A stretch of 64,000 nucleotides of DNA from Micromonospora_H sonneratiae. Its GTDB lineage: Bacteria; Actinomycetota; Actinomycetes; Mycobacteriales; Micromonosporaceae. The stretch is from contig NZ_JBHTMP010000001.1 in assembly GCF_042679305.1 (NCBI RefSeq), forward strand, positions 1 to 64,000, in the 5' to 3' direction. Below the pieces are notes generated by a model. That model was not told where the DNA came from, did not search any database, and saw only the letters and a program-made list of their open reading frames with translations. Positions 8,857-16,115 of this stretch are shown here, piece after piece. Within the stretch, counting starts at the first letter, position 1; every line of letters starts with the position of its first letter. The position numbers were made by a program, and so were the translations under genes.

Positions 8857-10625
8857 CAGCGTTCCCGCAGTTGCTGGATCTTGTCCTTGAACAGGGTCGT
8901 CGCGATGGACGCCCGATGTGGCTGGCCCCGCATGAACGCTTCGGCGAAGTGCTTGGCCTGCTCATACTTGATCTTCCCGGGCATCGGCGGTTCGTTGGCG
9001 TCGACCGCGACGTCGATCACCGCCGGGCCGTCGAAGGCAAACGCCTCCCGCAGAGCCTCCCGCAGGTCACCCGGCCGCTCGACGTACGTCCCGAACCCGC
9101 CGCAGCCCTTCGCCCAGGCGGAGAAGTCGGGACGGGGGCCCTCGAACCGGACGCCGTACTCGGGATAGCCGAGCACCATCTGTTCCCAGAGGATCTGCCC
9201 GAGCGAGTTGTTGTTGTTGATCACGACTTTGATGGGCAGCCGGTACCGACAGGCGGTGTGGAACTCCGCCATCAGCATGGCGAACCCACCGTCGCCGGGG
9301 TAGGCGATCACCTGCCGCCCCGGGTAGGCGTGCTGGATCGCGATCGCGTACGGCAGGGCCGGTGCCATCGAGGCGAGGTTGCCGGAGAGGTAGAACTCCC
9401 GCCCGCCCCGGATGGTCCAGTGCCGCGCCGCCCAGGTCGCCACGGTGCCCGAGTCACAGGTCAGCACGGCGTCGTCGGCGGCGAGATCGTCGATCAGCGA
9501 GGCGAGATACTGGGGAGCGATCGGATCCCGGCTGGCCGACTCCAGTGCGGCCATGTTCGTCCGCCAGTCCGCCATCTTCGCCTGGTAGTGCTTGAGATGA
9601 CGGCGGTTGGGACGTCGCTGCAGCATCGGCAGCAACGCCTCCAGGGTCGCGGAGACGTCACCGATCAACGGCACGTCGGTCGGCATCCGTACCCCGGCAC
9701 GGGTCGGCTCGATCTCGACCTGCACCGTCTTCACCTTTCCCGGCGGGGGCAGATGTTTGGTGTAGGGAAAGTTCGTGCCGAGCATGATCAGCGTGTCGAT
9801 GTCCTCGATCAGTTCCTCGCTCGGTCGGGTGCCGAGCAGACCGATGCCGCCGGTCGTGTAGAGCGAATCGTCGGGCAGCACCATCTTGCCGGACAACGTC
9901 TTGATCACCGGCGCGTCGAGGGTGTCGGCCAGGCGCTCGATCAGGGGGGCCGCGCCACGGGCCCCGATACCGACCAGGATCGCGATCCGGTCGCCGGCAT
10001 TGAGAACCTGGGCCGCCTGACGCAGGTCGTCGTCCCGGGGGCGGATCGGCGGTGCAAGGTAGATCGGTGACGTCACCGGCGGGTTGGCCGGGGCGACCAA
10101 CTCGTACGGCTGCTGGCCGGCATCGGCGACCTGGATGTCGTTGGGCACGGTCAGGTGCGCCACCCCGCGTCGGGCGTAGGCGGTGCGGATCGCGATGTCC
10201 ACCAGGCTGGGCAGCTGCGCCGGGTTGACGATCATCTGGTTGTAGACCGAGACGTCGGCGAAGAGCCGGTCCAGCTGCACCTCCTGCTGGTACTCGGTGC
10301 CCAGCACGCTGGTCTCCTGCATACCGGTGATCGCCAGCACGGGCTGGTGGTCCATCTTCGCGTCGTACAACCCGTTGGCCAGGTGGATCCCGCCCGGCCC
10401 GCTGGTCGCCAGGCACACCCCGATCTCCCCGGTCGCCTTGGCGTGAGCGGTCGCCATGAAGGCCGCTGCCTCCTCGTGGTGCACCAGTACGAACCGGACC
10501 CGGTCGGCGTTGCGCCGGAGCCCTTCCATGATCCCGTTGATGCCGTCCCCGGGCAGCCCGAACACGGTCCGGACACCCCAGTCGGCCAAGCGGCTGACCA
10601 GCACTTCAGCGGCGATCGCACCCAT
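8856..10625 (-). CDS. Thiamine-pyrophosphate enzyme (pyruvate oxidase/acetolactate synthase-like)
   Basis: 589-aa TPP-dependent enzyme of the POX/ALS fold. Three domains can be followed. The N-terminal PYR domain has the conserved catalytic glutamate in VLVHHEEAAAFMA and FGLPGDGINGIMEG. A central Rossmann-like domain follows. The C-terminal PP domain carries the TPP-Mg motif, starting at PGDGGFAML and ending at VINNNNSLG. Closest in pattern to pyruvate dehydrogenase (quinone)/PoxB-like enzymes, but acyloin-forming or other 2-oxo-acid decarboxylating roles are possible. I chose the ATG at 10625, where the conserved domain begins; an ATG at 10661 would add 12 residues not typical of the family. 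First gene of the operon with the FAD/Fe-S dehydrogenase and the enolase-superfamily enzyme. Confidence 0.85.
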   Translation of the reverse strand: MGAIAAEVLVSRLADWGVRTVFGLPGDGINGIMEGLRRNADRVRFVLVHHEEAAAFMATAHAKATGEIGVCLATSGPGGIHLANGLYDAKMDHQPVLAITGMQETSVLGTEYQQEVQLDRLFADVSVYNQMIVNPAQLPSLVDIAIRTAYARRGVAHLTVPNDIQVADAGQQPYELVAPANPPVTSPIYLAPPIRPRDDDLRQAAQVLNAGDRIAILVGIGARGAAPLIERLADTLDAPVIKTLSGKMVLPDDSLYTTGGIGLLGTRPSEELIEDIDTLIMLGTNFPYTKHLPPPGKVKTVQVEIEPTRAGVRMPTDVPLIGDVSATLEALLPMLQRRPNRRHLKHYQAKMADWRTNMAALESASRDPIAPQYLASLIDDLAADDAVLTCDSGTVATWAARHWTIRGGREFYLSGNLASMAPALPYAIAIQHAYPGRQVIAYPGDGGFAMLMAEFHTACRYRLPIKVVINNNNSLGQILWEQMVLGYPEYGVRFEGPRPDFSAWAKGCGGFGTYVERPGDLREALREAFAFDGPAVIDVAVDANEPPMPGKIKYEQAKHFAEAFMRGQPHRASIATTLFKDKIQQLRER

Positions 10626-10759
10626 ACCGGACCTGATACCCGCGAGGCGGCTTTTAAACATCGCCGACGCTGCGACGACCAGCTCTTTTGTCGCATGGCT
10701 GGCCGCTGTCCGGGCATAACCGGTACGGACACCCGATCCGAACAGGCGAGGTGGGTTTC

Positions 10760-11200
10760 ATGAGCGCTAGGAAGCAACCGGGAAACAGGACCGGCAGCAA
10801 GGTGAACCCGCAGGCCGGCGGCGGATCCGCTCCGAAGGGCGGCCCCGAGTCACCCGAGCCGTGGGGCACGACCGGCAGCATCGACCGGAATCCCCCGTGG
10901 GGAGTCGGGGAGGATTCACCGCTGGACGAGGGAAGCGAGCCGGCTGCCGTACCTCCGGGCCGGCGGGGTGAACAACGGGCCGGTTCCCCGGCCGGCCCGT
11001 CCGGCCCGGCGGGACGACACGGTTTCGGTACGGTCGAGCCGAGCCGGGTTCCGATGGCCGGCCCGGGAGCGCCCCCCGACCCCGCACCCAGGCGTCGGAC
11101 GTACCCGAACGACACCGCAACCGGTGACCTGCCGGACAACTCGATCGAGGAACAGACGGGGATGCACCCGGAAGGTGTCTCACGGAGAAGCAGCAGGTAG
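10760..11200 (+). CDS. Hypothetical disordered protein
   Basis: 146-aa protein, rich in Gly, Pro, Ser and charged residues, with no hydrophobic core or recognisable domain; probably intrinsically disordered. The open frame extends upstream, but the ATG at 10760 is preferred because a Shine-Dalgarno-like AGGCGAGG lies just before it. The tail (DNSIEEQTGMHPEGVSRRSSR) is the only part with a folded or conserved look. Divergent from the TPP-enzyme operon. It could be a stress-related small protein; I do not recognise it. Confidence 0.5.
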   Translation: MSARKQPGNRTGSKVNPQAGGGSAPKGGPESPEPWGTTGSIDRNPPWGVGEDSPLDEGSEPAAVPPGRRGEQRAGSPAGPSGPAGRHGFGTVEPSRVPMAGPGAPPDPAPRRRTYPNDTATGDLPDNSIEEQTGMHPEGVSRRSSR

Positions 11201-12048
11201 GGCATCTGCCATCCGCCACACGTCGACCTGGCGGAGGCTGCCCTCGTTCGCCCGGACCGACCGAGCGGCCGCACCCTGCCGCTCCTCCTTTCCCACCTGA
11301 CGGTGACCGGGCCCGGTTCGCGATCCGCACCGCCACCGGCGGGGCCGGGTCGCGACCCTCGTCTGATGGCAGCGCGATCCGCACCGCCACCGGCGGGGCC
11401 GGGTCGCGACCCTCGTCTGATGGCAGCGGCCTGGGCCGAGCGCGCCGGTCCGGACACCGACATCGGGAATCCGTGCGTGCTGACCCGCCGCCGCGCTGAC
11501 CGAGCTGGCAGCTCGCGTCGGGGAGCCGCCGGTACCGGTCGGCCGGCTCGCCGAGGCCCTCGCTGACCGGGTGGGTGCCGCCAAAGACCGCACCCCCTGG
11601 TGGGACCCTCTCCACCGGCCACGTCGACACCAACGTGCCGGCGTACGGGACGCCCTCGACCTGTCGCCGGCCGCACACCGAGCCTCCTGTCGTTGGAATG
11701 CCGACGCCTGACGATCTGCGATCGTCCCTCTCGGAACAACTCGGGCAGGTGCGGTTCCCGACGATCGCGGCGTTCTGGACTCATCGCAACATCGTTCAAC
11801 CACTCTCGATACATCCAATCCACGCCCCGCTCACCAGATACATTTTCCGGCCACTTTTTTCGCCGCGGATTGGGCTTCATCCGGGATATGAAGCCTTCCC
11901 CAACATAGACGGACACGTACCCCAACTGGAGGTTCCACTTATTACATTGACGCTCAACGGTGCCCTACAGTGATTTTGCCGATGCCATAAGAGATCATTC
12001 TCGGGATCATTCGGCGCTCCCGTAACCGTCTTCGGAAGGGATTCCTCC
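11201..12048. other. Gene-poor region with possible decayed coding remnant
   Basis: About 850 bases with no convincing intact gene. A 54-bp tandem duplication lies at 11320-11427 (listed separately). Between about 11490 and 11710 one plus-strand frame reads a protein-like string (LTELAARVGEPPVPVGRLAE, then ALADRVGAAKDRTPWWDPLH) after an in-frame stop and without a good start, suggesting the tail of a decayed gene. From 11830 to 12000 the sequence is relatively AT-rich and probably holds the promoter of the secreted-protein gene that starts at 12049. Confidence 0.4.
11320..11427. repeat. Perfect 54-bp tandem duplication (two copies)
   Basis: Copy 1 is 11320-11373 and copy 2 is 11374-11427, beginning GCGATCCGCACCGCCACC in each and identical over all 54 positions I compared. 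Each copy contains the 12-base palindrome GGGTCGCGACCC. The unit length is a multiple of three, but neither strand shows a believable gene across it. The identity suggests a recent duplication. Confidence 0.9.
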
Positions 12049-13092
12049 ATGGGTACCGCTAGTCGGCATGTCCGCCGATCCGCTCCCCGGCTGCTCGTCG
12101 GAGCGGTGCTGGCAACCCTGTTGACCCTGTCGAGCGCCGGCGCCGCGTCAGGCGGCGCCGGTACCGACTCGACGACCGCCGGTGGGCCGGCGACCGCAGC
12201 CACCACCGACGTGTACATCAAGGACGTCGCCGCAGACCTCGGCTACCAGCCGCACAGCTACAACCCGTTGTGGGCCAGCCCGGACATCAAGGTCTGCCCC
12301 ACCGCCATCGAGTGTGCGGTCAGCCAGAACCCGATCGTCGGCGTCACGAACTACATCTTCGTCAAGCTCCGCAACCCGGGCCCGTACGGATCGGGCACGG
12401 CCAACGGAACCCTGCGGGTCTACCGCACCACCCCGGGTGGCGGCTCCGCCTGGCCCGGCGCCTGGACCCAGATCGGTGCCATGAGTGTCCCGGTCCCTCC
12501 GGGCGTCACGACGGTGACGATCCCGTGGAACGGCGTACCCGGCCCCGGGCACTTCTGCCTCCTCGCCCGCTGGGTCTCCCCCACCGACCCGATGACCATC
12601 GAGGGTCCGGACATCACGATCAACACCCGCTACAACAACAACATCGCCTGGCGTAACGTCGACTCGGTGTTCGCGCTGATCGGACGGCCCCAGGTGCGGC
12701 CGTTCGCCATCGGTAACTGGACCACCGTCCCCACCAGGAACGACCTGGTCTTCACCGCCGTCGACGTCCCGTTCCAGAACGTCGGTACGATCGTCGCCGA
12801 TCTCGGTCCGACCCTGTTCGAGCGTTGGGTGCAGGCCGGCCGCCCCGGCGAGGGCATCCGTGAGATCGGCAAGAACCAGGTGCAGATCCTGGATCCGAAA
12901 CAGGCCCGCATCGGCGACCTGCTGCTGAACCCGGGTGAACGGCCGGAGTTCCAACTCATCTTCACCGCGAACGCCGCCTCGTCACGCCCGTTCACGCTGC
13001 ACGTCACGCAGTTCGGTCCCGCCAAGGAAGGCGCGGAAAAGACCGATCTGGGCGGTGTGGAATATCAACTGACAGCTGGCCAGCAGGGCTAG
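12049..13092 (+). CDS. Secreted protein of unknown function
   Basis: 347-aa protein with a clear Sec signal peptide: a basic start (RHVRRSAPR), a hydrophobic stretch (LLVGAVLATLLTLSSAGAAS) and probable cleavage near residues 33-37. The mature part begins TTDVYIKDVAADLGYQPHSY and contains beta-rich segments (NYIFVKLRNPGPYGSGTANG; VPPGVTTVTIPWNG) that resemble CARDB/fn3-like extracellular sandwich domains. I cannot assign a function. An SD-like GGAAGGG lies upstream of the ATG. A hairpin follows the stop, and the secreted protease gene is next downstream, so a shared extracellular role is possible. Confidence 0.75.
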   Translation: MGTASRHVRRSAPRLLVGAVLATLLTLSSAGAASGGAGTDSTTAGGPATAATTDVYIKDVAADLGYQPHSYNPLWASPDIKVCPTAIECAVSQNPIVGVTNYIFVKLRNPGPYGSGTANGTLRVYRTTPGGGSAWPGAWTQIGAMSVPVPPGVTTVTIPWNGVPGPGHFCLLARWVSPTDPMTIEGPDITINTRYNNNIAWRNVDSVFALIGRPQVRPFAIGNWTTVPTRNDLVFTAVDVPFQNVGTIVADLGPTLFERWVQAGRPGEGIREIGKNQVQILDPKQARIGDLLLNPGERPEFQLIFTANAASSRPFTLHVTQFGPAKEGAEKTDLGGVEYQLTAGQQG

Positions 13093-13102
13093 CCTGACGG
13101 AG

Positions 13103-13140
13103 GCCGGGGTGAATGGGACACACGGTTCCCTCACCCCGGC
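13103..13140 (+). terminator. Hairpin after secreted-protein gene
   Basis: GCCGGGGTGA (13103-13112) and TCACCCCGGC (13131-13140) form a perfect 10-bp stem, with inner GGGA/TCCC pairing possible. No T-run follows, as is common in high-GC actinomycetes. Confidence 0.7.
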
Positions 13141-13218
13141 ATCGTCGTGTACGAATACATAAACCCGATGAGCTGAACACCCCTCCAACAGGCCGAGCGG
13201 ACAAGGGAGGAACGCTTC

Positions 13219-14490
13219 ATGACCCTGGGCCACTCAACCGTCCACACCCGGGTATCGGATCACCGGCCCGGCCAGCGGACACCGGTCCGACGGCTGGGCA
13301 GCTGGCTGTCCGCCACCGCCGCCGTTACCGGCGTGATCCTCACCATGGTCACCGCCAACCCGGCGGCGGCCGTACCCGCCACCGGCACGATCCTCGGGGC
13401 CGGCAGCCCCAGCGCCGTCCCCGGCAGCTACCTCGTCGTGCTCGACCAGGATCGCAAACTCGAAACGACCGCGACCGCGACCGCGACCACGGCCACCGGT
13501 CTGGTCGACCGGTACAACGGTAAGGTCACCCGGGTCTTCGACCAGGTCCTGCACGGCTTCGCCGCCCAGCTGACCGAGCGCGACGCCAGAAGACTGGCGG
13601 CCCATCCGGCCGTCGCCCGGGTCGAGCAGGATCAGCGGGTGCACGCGATGGGCAGCCAGGCAAACCCGCCCTCGTGGGGCCTGGACCGGATCGACCAGCG
13701 CTACCTGCCGCTCGACAACACCTACAACTTCGGGCCGAGCACCGGTGTCCGGGTGTACGTCCTCGACACCGGGATACGCATCACGCACACCGACTTCGGC
13801 GGGCGGGCCAGCTACGGCTACGACACGGTCGACAACGACCTCATCGCGCAGGACGGCCACGGTCACGGCACCTTCGTCGCCGGGCTCATCGCCGGAAGCA
13901 CGTACGGGGTGGCGAAGGACGCCAACGTCGTCGCCGTACGCGTACTCAACGACTACGGCAGCGGTACCACTGCGGCAGTGGTCGCGGGTATCGACTGGGT
14001 GACCAGCACCGCGTCGTCGCCGTCCGTGGTCAACATGAGTCTCGGTGGCCCGGTCAGCAGCATCCTGGACCAGGCGGTACGCGCCTCCATCAGCAGGGGC
14101 ATCACCTACACCGTCGCGGCCGGTGCCAACGGCGTCAACGCGAACACGGTCTCACCGGCCCGGGTCACCCAGGCGCTGACCGTCGGGATCACCAACCGGA
14201 ACGACACCGTACCCGCCGCTTCGAACTGGGGCGACGTCATCGACATCTGCGCCCCGGGCATCGGTGTGACCTCCCTGTGGAACACCGGTGACAGCGTGGT
14301 GACCACCAACAGTGGAACCTCGTTCGGCACAGCGCACGTCGCCGGTGCGGTCGCGCTCTATCTGAACGCGAACCCGACCGCGACGCCGGCCACCGTGCAT
14401 TCGGCGATCGTCTCGCACGGGACCACCGGCATCGTGCCCGCCACCAACTGGTGCGGATCCCCCGGCCGGCTCCTCTACACCGGCCCCTGA
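13219..14490 (+). CDS. Secreted S8 family serine peptidase (subtilase, proteinase K-like)
   Basis: 423-aa extracellular protease precursor. A long signal peptide (hydrophobic core about residues 35-53) is followed by an inhibitor I9 prodomain (PGSYLVVLDQDRK to PAVARVEQDQRVHA, about residues 68-137) and an S8 catalytic domain. The triad is visible: Asp in VYVLDTGIRITH, His in DGHGHGTFVAG and Ser in NSGTSFGTAHVAGA. The Ser block differs from the usual GTSMATPHVAG but keeps the catalytic serine. AAGGGAGG upstream of the ATG is a strong ribosome-binding site. No C-terminal P/Homo B domain is present. A perfect 16-bp hairpin downstream isolates it from the P450 gene. Confidence 0.9.
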   Translation: MTLGHSTVHTRVSDHRPGQRTPVRRLGSWLSATAAVTGVILTMVTANPAAAVPATGTILGAGSPSAVPGSYLVVLDQDRKLETTATATATTATGLVDRYNGKVTRVFDQVLHGFAAQLTERDARRLAAHPAVARVEQDQRVHAMGSQANPPSWGLDRIDQRYLPLDNTYNFGPSTGVRVYVLDTGIRITHTDFGGRASYGYDTVDNDLIAQDGHGHGTFVAGLIAGSTYGVAKDANVVAVRVLNDYGSGTTAAVVAGIDWVTSTASSPSVVNMSLGGPVSSILDQAVRASISRGITYTVAAGANGVNANTVSPARVTQALTVGITNRNDTVPAASNWGDVIDICAPGIGVTSLWNTGDSVVTTNSGTSFGTAHVAGAVALYLNANPTATPATVHSAIVSHGTTGIVPATNWCGSPGRLLYTGP

Positions 14491-14560
14491 GCACCACTGG
14501 CCGAGGGCGGCATCGTCGACCTTCCGGCCAACCCGACACCGCACGACGTCACGCTCGCCC

Positions 14561-14597
14561 CGACCCGGTGACGGGCCATCCGCCCGTCACCGGGTCG
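14561..14597 (+). terminator. Strong intrinsic-type hairpin after the subtilase gene
   Basis: CGACCCGGTGACGGGC (14561-14576) pairs perfectly with GCCCGTCACCGGGTCG (14582-14597) around a 5-base loop. The stem is followed by GGGG, not a T-run. Confidence 0.85.
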
Positions 14598-14678
14598 GGG
14601 AAGACCCGCAGATCCCCGCCTCTCGTCGGCGGAGTAGCGTTCGCGCCACAGCGGTAGCGGATTGTGCGGAGGCGCGCG

Positions 14679-16019
14679 GTGTCGGCGACCATGGTTTCGG
14701 ACTCGGGCGGTACGGCGCGAGCGGTGCGGGAATTCGACGACTGCACGCTCGACTATTCACCAGCCGAGCTACTGCTGCGGCTGCATCGACGGCACGGCCC
14801 GGTGATCCGGTTCGGTACCGGCAGGAACCGAACCGTCTACCTGCTCGGCCCGGAGGCCAATCAGTTCATCGCCGCCAACTCGCAACTGTTCTGCTGGCGG
14901 GAGGCGTACGAGGCGCTGATACCGGTGGACGGACCGACATCCATGATCGTCAGTGACGGCGAGGATCACCGTCGTCGCCGTACCCTGGTGCAGCCGGCGC
15001 TGCACCACCGGCAGATCGACAACTATCTGAACATCATGACGGAGAACGCGGACGCGGTCATCCAGTCCTGGCAGGCCGGCCGGACCGTCGACGTCTACCA
15101 GGAGTTCCGCTCGGCGATCCGGCGTAGCACGATCCAGTCACTGTTCGGGCCACGGCTGGCCGCCGACGCGGACTTCTTCGGCGAACAACTACAGTCTCTC
15201 CTCGATCTCATCGACCGGCTACCGGCGATGGTGACCTGGCAGCGGCGGCTACGGTTGCCCATCTGGCGGCGGGCTGTGGCGGCTCGGAGCCGAATAGACG
15301 AACGCATCTACGCGGAGATCGACCGGGTACGCGACGTCCGGGCCGAGGAGGCCGGGGACGGGGTACTGGCTGCCCTGGTGCACGGCCGGGACGCTACCGG
15401 GAACGCACTCAGCGACCTGGAGATCCGTGATCAGGTGGTCACCCTGATCGCGGCTGGCTACGAAACCACCAGCGCCGCCCTGGCCTGGGCGGTGTACGCG
15501 CTGTTGAGCACACCGGGCACCTGGGACCAGGCCGCAGCCGAGGTCAGGGCGGTACTCGGCGACCGCCCGCCGGGCCGTACGGATCTCAGGCAACTGGTCT
15601 ATCTCAACGGTGTGGTGCAGGAGACCCTGCGGCTCTACCCACCGGCGGTCATCACGGCCCGCAAGGTCGTCCAGGACTTCGAGTTCGCCGGACGGCAGGT
15701 GCACCGGGGCACCCTGCTCATCGCCAGCCCGTACGTGACCCACCGGCTGCCTGAACTGTGGCCGGATCCGCTGCGGTTCCGGCCCGAACGCTGGGATGCC
15801 CGGCGACCGGACTACCGGAAACCGGGTCCGCATGAATATCTGCCCTTCGGTGCCGGTCCGCACCGTTGCATCGGTGCGGTGATGGCCACCACCGAGATGA
15901 CGGTCATGCTGGCCCGGATGCTGGCCCGTACGTCGCTGCGCCTGCCCTCCCAGCGGATCCGGCCGACCAGCTACGCCGCGATGCGCCCCCGGCGCGGTCT
16001 GCTCGTCGAGACGGCCTGA
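14679..16019 (+). CDS. Cytochrome P450
   Basis: 446-aa heme monooxygenase. Seen: I-helix AAGYETTSAALAW (oxygen activation), K-helix ExxR in QETLRLYPP, the PERW-type region FRPERWD, and the heme-thiolate loop PFGAGPHRCIG with the axial Cys near residue 396. The length and the GYETTS block resemble CYP enzymes of the class acting on fatty acids or terpenoids. The GTG at 14679 is preferred over the frame opening at 14664 because GGAGG (14668-14672) sits 6 bases before it. No ferredoxin or reductase gene is adjacent, so redox partners must lie elsewhere. It is transcribed alone, with a hairpin at the stop. Confidence 0.9.
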   Translation: MSATMVSDSGGTARAVREFDDCTLDYSPAELLLRLHRRHGPVIRFGTGRNRTVYLLGPEANQFIAANSQLFCWREAYEALIPVDGPTSMIVSDGEDHRRRRTLVQPALHHRQIDNYLNIMTENADAVIQSWQAGRTVDVYQEFRSAIRRSTIQSLFGPRLAADADFFGEQLQSLLDLIDRLPAMVTWQRRLRLPIWRRAVAARSRIDERIYAEIDRVRDVRAEEAGDGVLAALVHGRDATGNALSDLEIRDQVVTLIAAGYETTSAALAWAVYALLSTPGTWDQAAAEVRAVLGDRPPGRTDLRQLVYLNGVVQETLRLYPPAVITARKVVQDFEFAGRQVHRGTLLIASPYVTHRLPELWPDPLRFRPERWDARRPDYRKPGPHEYLPFGAGPHRCIGAVMATTEMTVMLARMLARTSLRLPSQRIRPTSYAAMRPRRGLLVETA

Positions 16020-16049
16020 CCTGACCAGCGGAGCACGGGACTGGTCAGG
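16020..16049. terminator. Hairpin between convergent genes
   Basis: CCTGACCAG (16020-16028) pairs with CTGGTCAGG (16041-16049) immediately after the P450 stop; it may serve both converging transcripts. Confidence 0.6.
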
Positions 16050-16115
16050 CCGTGCGCCCCCGGCCCGACCAGCTCACCCGGCTCGGTCAGCAGCGGCCGT
16101 CGGACCGACAGTCGA

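Noticed and set aside
11320..11427. CRISPR-like repeat
   Set aside because: Only two directly adjoining copies without spacers.
10654..11925. 423-aa minus-strand frame crossing the 54-bp repeats
   Set aside because: Shadow frame: low-complexity Arg/Gly/Pro, overlaps a better plus-strand gene, no ribosome-binding site or motif.
14664..16019. First P450 as part of a biosynthetic cluster
   Set aside because: Bounded by terminators on both sides and flanked by a protease and the DUF6493-like gene; no pathway context.
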